A program made the position numbers and the translations under genes. The notes below the pieces were generated by a model, which was not told the DNA's origin, made no database searches, and worked only from the letters and a program-made list of their open reading frames with translations. 64,000 bases of DNA, from positions 62,001 through 126,000 of the forward strand of contig JANBVO010000032.1 in assembly GCA_030052745.1 (NCBI GenBank). The letters are read 5' to 3'. Below are positions 1-10,759 of the stretch, piece after piece. Every line of letters begins with the position of its first letter. Position 1 is the stretch's first letter. This DNA comes from Pleurostoma richardsiae (taxonomy: Eukaryota; Ascomycota; Sordariomycetes; Calosphaeriales; Pleurostomataceae).

Positions 1-2
1 GA

Positions 3-95
3 TTCGACATCTCCAGAGCTGAGAAGCTTGGCCTCAAAGGAGACGGGCCGTTGGTAGATACGGTAAAGGCCTTTGCAGATAGCTTATTGCAGTGA
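3..95 (+). CDS. 3' end of a truncated gene, possibly SDR/epimerase-like
   Basis: Only the last 30 codons and a TGA stop lie in the window. The reading frame opens at base 3 and codes for a helix-like tail beginning FDISRAEKLGLKG and ending FADSLLQ. The D-I-S-x-A-x-x-L-G pattern resembles the C-terminus of extended short-chain dehydrogenases/NAD-dependent epimerases, where this segment follows the substrate domain, but 30 residues are too few for a firm family call. It converges on the regulator gene downstream, with 85 bases between the two stop codons. A chance open frame is the alternative; length and composition favour a real gene end. Confidence 0.4.
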   Translation, partial: FDISRAEKLGLKGDGPLVDTVKAFADSLLQ

Positions 96-180
96 CATCG
101 GTATCCGTGGCGAGCTTAATTCGCAGCTAGTGGTAGATTTGGGCATTGGTTCCCCTAAAGGCCTTTCTTACTAGCCATCA

Positions 181-2404
181 TTATTGCAAAAAGCTCGTCG
201 GGCTCAAGTCGGTCGTATCGAACACCGCCGGTCCATGACTTAGGTACATGAGAGGCGATGCCCCCAAGCTTATGTTATTATCCATCAAGAAGTTTGCGTG
301 GAAATTGAAAGAGCTGTCTCCAGAAAAGCCCGGATCTCCAAAACCTGCTACGTTCTGCGTCTGGGTCCCGAACGGCGCTGCCGTTTCGCCTGCCTGTGTG
401 ACTGATGCGAGGTCCGGTTGCCGTAGCGTCTCGACCATCTTCTCGAGTCCGTCCGCCATGAGGTTGACCAAGTGCCATCGCCCCACCGACGTCGACCTGT
501 ACAGCTCTATCAGCCTTGAGGTGAGTCCGATAACTACGGCACGCTCAACGAGCTCATCGTTGGGCATCATGGCGAGCTTTGCAAGGAACATGCAGGCGAA
601 CGCCGTCATAGAATGCATATAAGAGGGCATGCCTATGAGGGCCGGCTGCATCTCCGGGTCTGTAATTAGTAGGTTGACGATGGCGGTCGCCGCTGAGACC
701 GCGGAAGCGGCCGAGTCTAAGAAATGGGCTGGGATTGACCTGTCCAGCAACCCGCGGAAAACTTGAGAGTGCAGATGGAGGGTTGCAAAATGATAGTGCA
801 GCAAAACGCCCTTTCGTGGAAAGCCGCCGATGCGCTCGTGGTGTTCCGGGAGCGTGGATGACCACTGGGCGAGCCATCTGTCGAGCTGGCGCGCAAAGCT
901 CGCAATCTGCATCACATAGACCTGTGGCACGGGCTCCCCAGCGTCGGGGCCGAATAGCTCGCGTATGTTATGGATGATATTCAACAATGCGACCTGACTG
1001 GCTAGCCGCTTGTCCTCATCGATCGTGGCAGGTGAGTCTATGAACGCCTCCCAGCCTCGAAGTGCGGGATCGTCTCGGATGATAGGTTGACGGCCGTACA
1101 AGGTCGAGAGGTGCTGATCGCAGATGTACAGCACGTACCAAAGGCGAACATAGTCGACGGCATCTTCACTGCCCTCGGTTATGGCGCGGCGATGGTGACT
1201 TGAGAGGTTCAGCTCGGCTGCTCGCCTGATCGCGTATCCGGACAGCATCCAGCTGATCTCGGACAGCCAATATGACGCGATACACATAGCTCTGAGATAG
1301 TCCCGATCGATTCGGCGGCTGAAGATCGAGGCGGCCATCAGACGCCGGAATTCTCTCATACAGGTCCCATATAACGACCCACTGCCGTGGGCATCGTGCA
1401 GCGCAGCGACCGTGAATATGCAAGCTGTGAGTATCCGGCTGCTACGGCGCAGCGCGTCGAGAGTCTTGTGACGCCCTCCGATGCCGTACATGAAGTGGTC
1501 CAGGTGGTCCATATAGAGCCTGAAGAGACGCTCAGCATCGTCATACGCCAGCAGTCCGCGGGTTATGAAGTCGTCGATCGCATTGTCGGGCTGTCTTGGG
1601 CCGTTCTCCGACTCGCCAGCATCAGGCGAGCGAAGAGCCCGAAGCTTTGTCAGACGGTACACCGACTGGATTGGGACCTGTGTCAGGCTGTTGTCATCCT
1701 CAGGCGAGATCTTGGGAGAGTTGTCGCACGAAGGCCCGGCCTCGTCAAACGGCCGCGCATCCCCGGGCTCCTCCGAGGCCGGCGTCCGGAGACCAGGTCT
1801 CGAACACTGAAGCCGTGCTGGTGGTGGTAAATTCAGCGCCTTCATGACCTTCTGCAAGTTAGTATGCATCATCTCCATATCTTGGATCATGGCCTCGGAA
1901 AGCCTGTTGGGGGACTTGTCAGTCATCATCAATACAGGATGCTCGACGGGGGTCTCCGGCAATCTAGGAGCCACTGACTCTGTTCTCTCACTGATCAAGG
2001 TCTGAAGGCTCTTATTCAGTGTGCAGCCTAGGTTTTTCTCTACGCACCGCCGGCATGGTGGTCCGGACTCTTCCATGATGCACTTGATCTGGTCCTTCCG
2101 TAAGCCGGAGCATGAATGCTTGCGATGGGAGGGACCTTACCTTGTGTTTGCGGCATGCCGCACAAGCCTTGACCTTCCGCGAGATCATGGGAATACTCTG
2201 AGCCAATTGATCGGCGCGGCCGCTGTGGCCTTCATCTCCCGTAGTCATCGGGGCGGGCTTATTGTGTGGGTGCAGCTGGGTTGGGTGACCGTGACGGCGA
2301 GCGCCGCTGAGCGAGCTCCGCGCCCAGACCGCGTCGGCCTCGGGGTGAGGGTTCGCATCGTCCCAGGAGCGCTTACCCGGGAGCATGTCTTTTTTGTGGA
2401 ACAT
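181..2404 (-). CDS. Zn2Cys6 transcription factor with fungal MHR domain
   Basis: Two exons (2404..2141 and 2088..181, intron 52 nt) give 723 aa. The intron splits the zinc binuclear cluster: exon 1 ends in CAACRKHK and exon 2 starts IKC, giving six cysteines at about 81, 84, 91, 100, 103 and 110 in the spacing C-x2-C-x6-C-x8-C-x2-C-x6-C. The middle of the protein (about 250-560) is the fungal-specific transcription factor domain, with the usual WYVLYICDQHLSTLYGRQP segment. It should be a nuclear DNA-binding regulator recognising CGG triplets. It lies beside a sugar-type transporter in the same orientation and may control the neighbouring catabolic genes; this is inference. A shorter start at Met53 or Met73 is possible, since the first 70 residues are low in conserved features. 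Confidence 0.88.
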
Positions 2405-3001
2405 TGAATATACGAGTTCGACCGCACGAACCTTGAGGGGTCAGGCTGGCCTGATGATTCCAACGGAGACTCGGGCGAAGTGGCGGTGGTCGACTGGCTA
2501 ACCGGCCCAGACGCTCGCTCCCTGCGTAGATATGGGCACGAGTCAAACAATGCGAGTTCGTCAGCGAGGATGCGGGGATTGTCAGGGGGTGGTAGTGGAG
2601 AACCCCAACCTCGCCCCAGCTTCACCGGGCCTGTTTTGACAGCCCTGATTGGGTGCTACCGACCAGATGTCGACTGGGCTTGGATCCTTTGCGGTCCACA
2701 AGGGGACGAGCGGAAACATGCTGCCCTACCCTCGCAGCGCTATAAGGGTGTGCTAGGGATGCTTGCTAGGCACCGGATGCTCCTCGTTTCAGGAGATCCG
2801 CAGGCGTTGCAGACGTCAGGAGGGCTGGACCAAGATATTTTCAGTATTACTCGAGGTCACAATGCTCTTCAACGGATCGGGCTATTAAGAGGCCTGTGAT
2901 GCGCTGCAGTAAAGGAGTGATACGCAAGTATTTTCCATCAGGCACTAAGATCATATACTGTCCACGTTGCCAGGCACAATCAATGAATCCCCTGGGCGAC
3001 T
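2405..3001. other. Intergenic region, promoter of the regulator
   Basis: Holds the 5' flank of the minus-strand regulator and the 3' flank of the minus-strand sugar transporter. A plus-strand open stretch at 2480..2899 has no recognisable motifs or coding bias. No other gene is seen. Confidence 0.5.
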
Positions 3002-5043
3002 CTAAGCCCTTCTCTCCTCATGAACTACCGTTGTTTCTTCCTTCTCTCCCAATCCTCCCTCTTCATCTTTAGCCTTCTGGATGAACATCTCCTGGACATC
3101 GTGTCGGACTTTCTCCTCCTCCGTCGGATACGCATGACGCCACATTGTCCAGATGGAGTGCTGGAAGAGATCGTCCATCGACTCGATCGAGCGGCCCTTG
3201 AACTCAGGCATGCAAAAGTAAACAAACACACAGCCGATGTAGGTTAGCACAGCATATAGCAGGAAGGTTCCCCAGCCCATGTTCGTCATCATGCTCGGAG
3301 TCGCCTTGGTGATGGCATAGTCAACGATCCAGTTGATGAAGAAACAGATGGACATGGAGAAAGAACGGATTCTAGCAGGAAAGATCTCTGCGGCCACGAC
3401 GTATGGTGCGACAGACCAGCCAAATGACCTGCATTTTCTCCCCGTCAGCATTACAGCCCGTGCTTTCGTGAAACCTAGTAAACCCACCATCCGAAAGCGT
3501 AGATGTATATGAAGATGATCCCCACAATTCCTCCTGCCGGCGTACCGCCGCTGGAGTCCGGGTTTGCGAACCGAACGTACAGGGCGATGTACAGCATTGA
3601 CGTTGCCTGTAAGAAAGCCCCAACCTGTCCACCGGTTAGCGGAAGAAGCTGAAAGAAGTTGGGAACAGCATCATACAAGGAGCGGGCGTCTTCTTCCGAT
3701 ACGGTCGACCATATATGCGACGTAGAGGACAGTAGTTGCAAGCTTGACCAGACCATAAACGCCTGTAGTCATCAAACTCAGAGAGCCAGACTTCACGCCG
3801 ACCATCTCAAATATCTCCGGGGCAAAGTAGTTCAAGCTATCAGTGCCGGTGAACTTGTGGAAGAGGAATAGGGTAGTCGCGAGGAAGAATCGGCGGGTAT
3901 TGCTGCGGATTGTGACGATGTCCCTGATAACAAGCCAGTAGTTCGACCCTGCATGTTCTAAGTACAATGCCTTACAAGGAGAGAGGCAATATTGAACGCC
4001 TCTTGACTCACCTTTTTTGAGCTCTTGTTCGGCATCAACCTGGGCACAGATCTCCATAAATTCTTGCTTGAGATAGGGATGTTCTGCGGGGATACCTCGA
4101 AGCTTGCAAAGTTTCTGGAGGCCGAGTTCCCTCTTGCCTTTAGCTATGAGCGCTCGTGGAGTATCGATCACAACTAATCCCAATCAGCTGGACGCAGCAG
4201 AACCTCGATCTGGGTCTCGAGACTTACACCACATCATGAGGAACATGAATCCTCCGGGGATAATCTGGATCGCCAAGGCCAGCTTCCACTGGAGGTTGCT
4301 AGAGACCGACCAGAGCGAAACCCCGTAGTTTGTCCAGAACGCCAAACTAAATTCAAGTGTAAGAAGGGTGACATTGTTCACTTACCCTAGGAACACTCAC
4401 CTCAAAGCCAGAATGATGCACAGGTTGTACGACGTAGTCAGGGATCCGCGGATTGACTTGGGGGCGTTCTCCCCCAGGTATTGCGGCGCCAACATGCTGG
4501 TTGCTCCTATAGAGATTCCTGCAAGCAGCCTTCCAGCATAGAAGACCCCTAGGTTTGCAATCTCTTGCATTGCGCAGCCGAGGATGAATATGAGCCCGAA
4601 TAAAATCATAGACCGCTTCCGGCCGAGGAAGTCTGCACATGGCGCGGCCATGAGAGCACCTCCTGATCCGCCGGCAGCCACTGCAGCATGGATATATCAG
4701 ATCCCTTACTTCAAGACATTGAGTATGGGTGAGATAAGGGACATACTCATGGCTGCAATATCTCCCTCTTAGATGTGCACACGTTAGCACTGCCATGTCC
4801 TACCGTATTGCCTATGGTCAACTCACCCCTTCGGTCAGCAGCCGCTTCACTTAGCTTGTCCAGTCCGAACGCATGTCTGAAACTGGGCAAAGTCAACACC
4901 CCTCCTATGTTACCCTGATCAAAACCATAGGAGCAACCGGCAAAGGCGACTGCGGTCGTGAGGTAGAAGAGCCTCCAGTTGAATATCTCCCGCGGGTCAC
5001 TCTTCCACTCTGGTGACGCCCAAATCGAAGTTGCGCCACCCAT
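3002..5043 (-). CDS. MFS sugar/quinate-type transporter
   Basis: Eight exons (5043..4827, 4767..4747, 4680..4401, 4346..4228, 4173..4012, 3957..3677, 3624..3488, 3428..3002) give 547 aa, the usual length of fungal sugar porters. Family signatures follow in order: GYDQG-like SYGFDQGNIGG in helix 1, ADFLGRKRS between helices 2 and 3, the PESPRWL-like DTPRALIAKGKRELGL after helix 6, DRIGRRRPLL between helices 8 and 9, and FGWSVAPYVVAAEIFPARIR in helix 10. It is a proton-coupled plasma-membrane uptake system with 12 membrane spans; hexose, pentose and quinate are all possible substrates. Exon 2 is only 21 nt and is needed to join helix 1 to the helix 2 segment in frame. The transcript is divergent from the beta-propeller gene. 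Confidence 0.88.
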
Positions 5044-5606
5044 TGTTGAGTCAGACAGAGAATCCGAGGGACTAGGAGGTTAGATAATTATGACTGGCTA
5101 ATACTAGATACTAATTAGACAGTGTATTTAACAAGACTACGAGTCAAATGAAACGAGCGGCCATATCCTGCCTGGCAGGGAAGAGGCTTATATGCTTTGT
5201 CTGGAGCAAGGCAGTGAGTTGCCATTACCCCAGTGCCCCGTATGAAAGATTCTACCCCATGGGGAGGTGGCTCCCACACAATAGCCGACGCAGATCCCAC
5301 AAAGGTTCTCCATACCCCGCACAGCGAGATCTGGCAGCGCACACCAAAGGAGGAGGGGGATTGGATCACCCTGCCTGAGGCCGGCTTAGGACCGAGCGAG
5401 CCCGGAGAGAAGTCCGGACATCAAGCATTGCAAGGTGTGCGAGGACAGCTTGGGGAAACAGTGGATTAACGATATGAGGGACATTCAGAGCTGTAGGAGT
5501 ATGTTACTGACAAATGCCGCTTGTAGCTCGATGCCACAGAATTCAAGGTCCTAAGCTCCTCAACTATCAGACAGTCATCTTCAATTCTTTCTTTGGGACA
5601 GCCAAG
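5044..5606. promoter_or_regulatory. Divergent promoter, transporter and beta-propeller gene
   Basis: About 560 bp separates the two start codons, so both genes must be driven from here. The part nearest the transporter start (5080-5125) is AT-rich. I see no convincing third gene; short open stretches at 5148..5469 lack family motifs. Confidence 0.55.
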
Positions 5607-6782
5607 ATGTCAGAGACAGCGACTGTGGAAACGTCAGTGGCCTTATCTAGCACTTCAGTTTCACGTGTGGACAACTTGCCGACATCAACCGCTCAATGCC
5701 ATGCCTCCAATCTCCTGGAGCTTCCAGACCAGACTCTCTTATGTGCCTGGTTTGGGGGCACGCAAGAAGGCATCTGTGACATCTGCATTTACCTTTCTCG
5801 CCTCTGCCATGGCGCTTCCGCGTGGACCACTCCAGTGCAAGTGTCGTCGGACAAAGGCCGCAGCGAACAGAACCCGGTCCTATTTCGTGACCCGGCAAGC
5901 AGTACCATCTGGCTATTTCACACTGCGCAACCAGCTGGCAATCAGGACGAAGCCTCTATTATAGCTCGGACGTCCAATGACCAGGGTCTGACTTGGTCGG
6001 ACCCATTCGAGCCTTTTCCGGAGAAGAAGGGGGCTTTCGTGAGGCAGCCCCTTGTTGTCCTTCCGGACGGCACTTGGGTTCTACCAATATGGTACTGCAG
6101 AGTACCTGCCGGATTTCGATGGATCGGCAGTGACGATGTCTCGGCAGTCCTATGGACTAGGGATGGGGGAATGACATGGTTCGAAACCGATGTGCCCGAT
6201 AGCGTCGGCTGCGTGCACATGAATATCGTCCCCCTGTACTCCAAAGGTTGCTACGTTGCTTTCTTTCGCAGTCGCTGGGCTGATAACATCTACCGCTCAA
6301 CTTCACAAGATGGTATCAACTGGGCTTCACCGATCAAGATCGTCCTGCCGAACCCAAACTCGGGGATCGCTGCTGCTGCGCTCCCTAACGGAGACATAGT
6401 TATGGTCTTCAACAATTCTAGAGCAACTATGGACACGGAGAGGAGACTAGGTCTTTATGATGACATCACTGCTGCAGAAGATAAGAGGTTGAACCAGCCG
6501 GGGGTGAATGGCAGGGCAGCAATATGGGGAACTCCTAGGAGGTCCTTATCGGTCGGTGTATCGAAGGATGAGGGGCAAAACTGGGAGTACAGAGTGCTAG
6601 AGGACGGTGATGGCTGGTGCATGAGCAACAACTCTAAAGAGAAGGCAAACAGGGAGCTGAGCTATCCCAGCATGATTGTGAACAAGGACACAGAGAATGG
6701 TATACACCTCACCTATACCTATCATCGGCAGAACATTAGGTATGTATGTATCGCGGACGTTAGAGCGTTTGTACACGGTTAG
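5607..6782 (+). CDS. BNR/Asp-box beta-propeller protein (sialidase-like fold)
   Basis: Single exon, 391 aa from the ATG at 5607 (context ccaagATG); the frame runs 31 codons further upstream but without a coding-like sequence. Four Asp-box motifs (S/T-x-D-x-G-x-T/N-W) are visible: SNDQGLTW at about 123-130, TRDGGMTW at 184-191, the looser SQDGINW at 233-239 and SKDEGQNW at 319-326. The C-terminal LSYPSMIV...HLTYTYHRQ is typical of the BNR_2 domain. There is no signal peptide, so an intracellular hydrolase or lyase acting on an imported glycoside is likelier than a secreted sialidase. Known relatives of this propeller fold include sialidases and fungal PL42 rhamnose-glucuronate lyases; substrate cannot be told from sequence. 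Its divergent partner is a sugar transporter. Confidence 0.82.
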   Translation: MSETATVETSVALSSTSVSRVDNLPTSTAQCHASNLLELPDQTLLCAWFGGTQEGICDICIYLSRLCHGASAWTTPVQVSSDKGRSEQNPVLFRDPASSTIWLFHTAQPAGNQDEASIIARTSNDQGLTWSDPFEPFPEKKGAFVRQPLVVLPDGTWVLPIWYCRVPAGFRWIGSDDVSAVLWTRDGGMTWFETDVPDSVGCVHMNIVPLYSKGCYVAFFRSRWADNIYRSTSQDGINWASPIKIVLPNPNSGIAAAALPNGDIVMVFNNSRATMDTERRLGLYDDITAAEDKRLNQPGVNGRAAIWGTPRRSLSVGVSKDEGQNWEYRVLEDGDGWCMSNNSKEKANRELSYPSMIVNKDTENGIHLTYTYHRQNIRYVCIADVRAFVHG

Positions 6783-6998
6783 AGTGTATTCTCCAATGAC
6801 AACAAACTCCTCTCCAAGTTGTATTCGCAATTTAGGAGATTCATCTTAACGTCACGATCAGGAGGGGTCAAGACACAGTAAGTCTTTCTTATCCCAGTAT
6901 CACGAGTATGTGATCTATTCTACGCAACGTCAGATGTCACCAAGGCAGACCTTCGGTGCGAGCTCAAAAAGGGTTCCGACGGACACACATGTCCTAGT

Positions 6999-8729
6999 TC
7001 AAAGCTTTGATCCCTGTGCCCTCCGAGGAATCTCCCGGAACTTGCTAACGTCTCTTAGAAGGTGATCGACATTCGAGGTATTCAGTAGGCCCGGGAGCGC
7101 CTGATCCAGATTTATAAGACCACATAATCTCATCGAGACCTCTATCTCGTCCTTCAAGACTGCAGCACGGTCAGTCTTCTTGGAAAGGTTTGAATTGAGG
7201 TCCACGCATAACTTACTTTGTGTTAGATGCTGCGCACCTTCCTGGCCATATACAAGAGAGTAGAGATACGGTCGGCCTATTCCTACGGCTGTCGCTCCGA
7301 GTGCGATTGCTTTTAGGATATCTGATCCTCTCTCAAAACCCCCGTCCACATAGACCTCGAGCTTCGAGAAGATTTCTGGGCACCTAATGCGCAGCTCGAG
7401 GAGGTTTAGTATAGCCGGCTGGGCCCTGAATCGTGAGTATTAGCTTGCCTGAGCCTCGTCCGTGCTTGACGCGCCGCCGGAGTATCTTACGTGTCCAGAG
7501 ATCGTCCGCCGTGGTTTGAGAGCAATATGCCGTCCACACCATACTCTACAGCCAGTTTCGCATCTTCCACGCTTTGCACGCCCTTCAGGACAATAGGGAC
7601 CCCAGAAGTTTGCTTGATCCAAGCCAGATCCGACCATGTGAGTGATTTATCGATGTACTGTGCCATGAGCCTCCCAAGGCCGCCTCCTTTCTTGTCGTTC
7701 GTCGACGTCGCCCCGCTGATGGCCGATTGTATCTGCCCAGCAGCTATTCGCTCATCTGCTTCTCGCTTTCCCGGCACAGGCGCGTCAACGGTAACGAAGA
7801 TGGCTTTGACACCAAGCTCGCGGGCTTTCCGTAGGAGCTCGGTTGTTTTGTACCGTTCGCTGTTGACGTACAGCTGGAAGAAGAAAGGCTGTGAGGGCTT
7901 GCCGGCATCAATTATCTTTGCCAGTGGATACGATGCATTATTGGAAATCTCGAGACTAGTCAGTAGTTGTATGCGTCGCTCCAAGCAAACCGAAAGATCT
8001 CACACATTGTATTATACCCTCGTTCCCCGCCGCTCTCGCCAATGCAAGCTCCCCATCAGGATGAGCCAATCTAGCCATTGCGGCAGGGCTGACGAAGAAT
8101 GGTGCGCTGCTTTGGCAACCTAAGATGTTCCGTTTAAAGTCTACGTGCCGGACATCTCTCAGAATCCGCGGCTGGATCATAATCATTCGGAGTAGGGCCT
8201 TGTTCTGATGATGGGTGATGAGGTCCGTAGCCGCTGAAGAATAGAACGCCCACGTCTTCGGTGTTAATGAGTGCACGGCAACCTTCTCAAAATCACCTGC
8301 ACTGATCAATGTGTGCATTCCTGGAGCCGTTGATGGATTACCATCCTTCTTGATTTCATTCTCCCGAACCTCTCGGGCAGTGCCTGCCGGGGGAGCATCG
8401 GCACCAGGTTCTTCCAGTCTCCCTTTGTACTTATCAGGCGGAAGGTTGTCTTCGAGAAGACCTGGGGCATGCACCTTGTCGAATGGCTCGGTCGCACTTT
8501 TGCCGGCGTATTGAAGTAGGACTGAGTTTCCCGTTTTAGTGCCCGTCACTACGGAGAGAAAGACGTGGTAGGCGTTGGATCAGTACTCACTCTCGGCACC
8601 GCCTGGGTGTTCATCTATGAACTCGGTCACATCCCACACATTTGAATGAACTGCAACCCAGCAGTCGTTCTTCTTGTTATGTCTACCAAGCTCAACCGCT
8701 GACACTTGGACAGACTGACTTGTGGCCAT
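6999..8729 (-). CDS. Flavocytochrome b2-type L-2-hydroxyacid dehydrogenase
   Basis: Five exons (8729..8591, 8521..8004, 7948..7491, 7425..7217, 7159..6999) give 494 aa. Residues 1-75 are a cytochrome b5-like heme domain with the axial His in HPGG (41) and the second in FDKVH (64). The rest is the FMN-dependent alpha-hydroxyacid dehydrogenase barrel, with FVTVDAPVPGKREAD, the catalytic-His motif SNHGGRSLD, and the FMN phosphate loop DGGFERGSDILKAIALGA. It oxidises an L-2-hydroxyacid (lactate, mandelate or similar) to the 2-oxoacid and passes electrons through heme. No mitochondrial presequence is visible before the heme domain, unlike yeast CYB2, so a cytosolic protein is likely. The acceptor of intron 1 was set at 8522 because it restores the normal 23-residue His-His spacing. 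It is divergent from a D-specific dehydrogenase. Confidence 0.9.
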
Positions 8730-9141
8730 GTTCTTCGACTACCAGCAACGTGCAAGGAGATCGCTAACGAAGTCGCGGTAACGGCCAGCTGCCTACACGG
8801 CCTCGCCTTCCAAGAGACACTTTGCGTTCCAAGAAAACAGGTTCGAATGGCAGGCGTTAGGAATCGCTCGCCGGGGAAGCCTCCCGGCTGACGGCCCGGG
8901 TCAGCGTGGAGTCTGTTCCATCAAGTGACCAATCGGAGCATACAGCAGCGCCCATCGGCCTTCTCTCCGATGCCCGTTCTTGCAGAGCACTCTACCCCGC
9001 GAACCCCGACCAGCCTAGATACGAGGAAGAAGGTAGTATGCACGCTGTCACTCCCAGCTACTAACGTCACTTTCCTACCACACTATCAAGCTGCCACCAG
9101 CTATCACCAGCTGTCATCATCTTGAGAGTCAAGTTATCGTC
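8730..9141. promoter_or_regulatory. Divergent promoter of the L- and D-hydroxyacid dehydrogenases
   Basis: 412 bp between two start codons. It contains a CCAAT box at 8929..8933 and an inverted repeat with arms GCCGGG (8870..8875) and CCCGGC (8883..8888), which presents CGG and CCG triplets 9 bp apart, a form that Zn2Cys6 dimers can bind. A shared element would allow joint control of both enantiomer-specific enzymes. Confidence 0.5.
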
Positions 9142-10203
9142 ATGGCCAAGCCGATAGTTCTCCATCTTGGAGAGCCGATCAAATACAACCAGGATTTCTA
9201 CGACGATCAATTTCGCCAGAGGTTCGATGTTGTGTCCAACGAGTGTCCCGATCGCTTGTCATTTGTACAAGCAATGAGAGACAAGAAATATGGCGAATTT
9301 TCTGCAATATTCCGACCGCACTTTCAGTCGGGCGGTGAGATGGGAGACTGGGATGAAGAGCTGATATCACTGTTACCGCCGTCTGTAAGGATCTTCGCGT
9401 CCGCAGGGGCGGGCTTCAACTGGGCAGACGTCGATGCACTCGGCCGTAGAAGGATCTGGTACGCGAACGGTGCTGGTGCGAGTGACGACGCCGTGTCGGA
9501 TACAGGACTCTACATGATTCTCTCTGTATTCCGCAACTTCACTCGATCTCAGCTCGCGGCTCGAACTTGCGACCCGGGCGTCTTTGAGGTGACACATAAA
9601 CTTATTGCGACCATATCAGCAAACCCTCGCGGGCACGTTCTGGGCATAGTTGGGTTGGGCAGCATCAGCACGAAGCTAGCTCACAAAGCCAAAACGGCCC
9701 TCGGAATGGATATCCACTACTACGACGTAGTGAGGGCATCCGAGAAGGTCGAGGAAGAGCTACGAGCAACCTTCCATCCAAGTCTCTACAGCCTGCTTGC
9801 GGTAGCAGACTGTGTGAGCTTACATACCCCGTTAAATGCTCACACGAAAGACCTAATCAATGAGGAGGCTTTCACAGCAATGAAGCATGGGATAAGGCTG
9901 GTGAACACAGCACGAGGGCAAATAGTGAACGAGACCGCTCTCATTGGGGCCTTGAAAAGTGGCAAGGTCACCGCGGCCGGTCTGGACGTGCATTACTACG
10001 AGCCACAGGTGTCCAAGGAGCTCGCAGCAATGGAGAACGTCACCTTGACAACTCACATAGGTGGAGGAGCTCTGAACACGAGAATCAACTTCGAACTGAA
10101 CGCCATGAAGAATATCTTGGCCGTGGTTGGGGAGAGTGGCGAGTTCATCGGAGAACCGTTGACCCCCGTAAACAGGAAGGCCTTTGAGGCCGCGTCTCAA
10201 TAG
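9142..10203 (+). CDS. D-2-hydroxyacid dehydrogenase, D-mandelate dehydrogenase type
   Basis: Single exon, 353 aa, starting ATGGCCAAG. It has the D-isomer-specific 2-hydroxyacid dehydrogenase layout: N-terminal catalytic half, NAD(P)-binding Rossmann loop GLGSIS at about 171-176, then the return of the catalytic domain. The catalytic Arg is in NTARG (258), Glu in YYEPQ (287) and His in TTHIGGG (305). The N-terminal IVLHLGEPIKYN and FASAGAGFNWADVD segments are the style of the fungal/yeast D-mandelate dehydrogenase branch rather than of glyoxylate reductases. It interconverts a D-2-hydroxyacid and the 2-oxoacid with NAD(H). Glyoxylate/hydroxypyruvate reductase activity is the main alternative. 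The head-to-head L-specific enzyme suggests that both enantiomers of one substrate are processed. Confidence 0.88.
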   Translation: MAKPIVLHLGEPIKYNQDFYDDQFRQRFDVVSNECPDRLSFVQAMRDKKYGEFSAIFRPHFQSGGEMGDWDEELISLLPPSVRIFASAGAGFNWADVDALGRRRIWYANGAGASDDAVSDTGLYMILSVFRNFTRSQLAARTCDPGVFEVTHKLIATISANPRGHVLGIVGLGSISTKLAHKAKTALGMDIHYYDVVRASEKVEEELRATFHPSLYSLLAVADCVSLHTPLNAHTKDLINEEAFTAMKHGIRLVNTARGQIVNETALIGALKSGKVTAAGLDVHYYEPQVSKELAAMENVTLTTHIGGGALNTRINFELNAMKNILAVVGESGEFIGEPLTPVNRKAFEAASQ

Positions 10204-10759
10204 AACAATCCAATGAAATCTGAGTCTGCATGATTGCAGAAGATTTATCATCTAATCAAGTTCTCAATGTAACATTACGTTGCATTGCTGAAGATAGGCG
10301 TTCTGGTAGTATACAGAAGGCCCAATCCTTCCCAGAGGGTGCGTACTCGAGTAGCTCTCACGCTTTTTGTCATGCAGGTTGATCTCATGTGCATACGGGC
10401 CTCGAGTGGGAAACGACATGCCAGAATCACCGGAAGACGAGCCCTTCGCGGAGCAGGAATGCGTCTAGATCCATGCATGGACTTGTCTCCGACGAGCCGA
10501 TGAGACTTTGGGCCGTTTGGCGGGGCCCCAGACTTTCCCCGCATCTCCCACATTCTGACCTTGTGTTCGGCGCAGGGCTCGCTCTTCTTGCCGATGGCGT
10601 CTGTCCGCTTGTCCAACTGCGGGCCGAGGAAGCTGAAGATCAAAACAGTGTAGGCAGGTCAGCAACTCCAGCCCATCTCCTCGCGCGAACTTTGAGTTCT
10701 CGGGGCCTTCCTCAACTTGCTTCTATCGAGAGCTCTGTACAAGCACGAACTTGGGCAAG
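10204..10759. other. Intergenic region upstream of an ACS transporter
   Basis: Contains the 3' flank of the D-hydroxyacid dehydrogenase and the promoter of the next transporter. Open stretches here on both strands have no family features. Confidence 0.5.

Noticed and set aside
8522-8548. Earlier acceptor for intron 1 of the flavocytochrome gene
   Set aside because: It gives nine extra residues between the two heme His ligands; the acceptor at 8522 restores the normal spacing.
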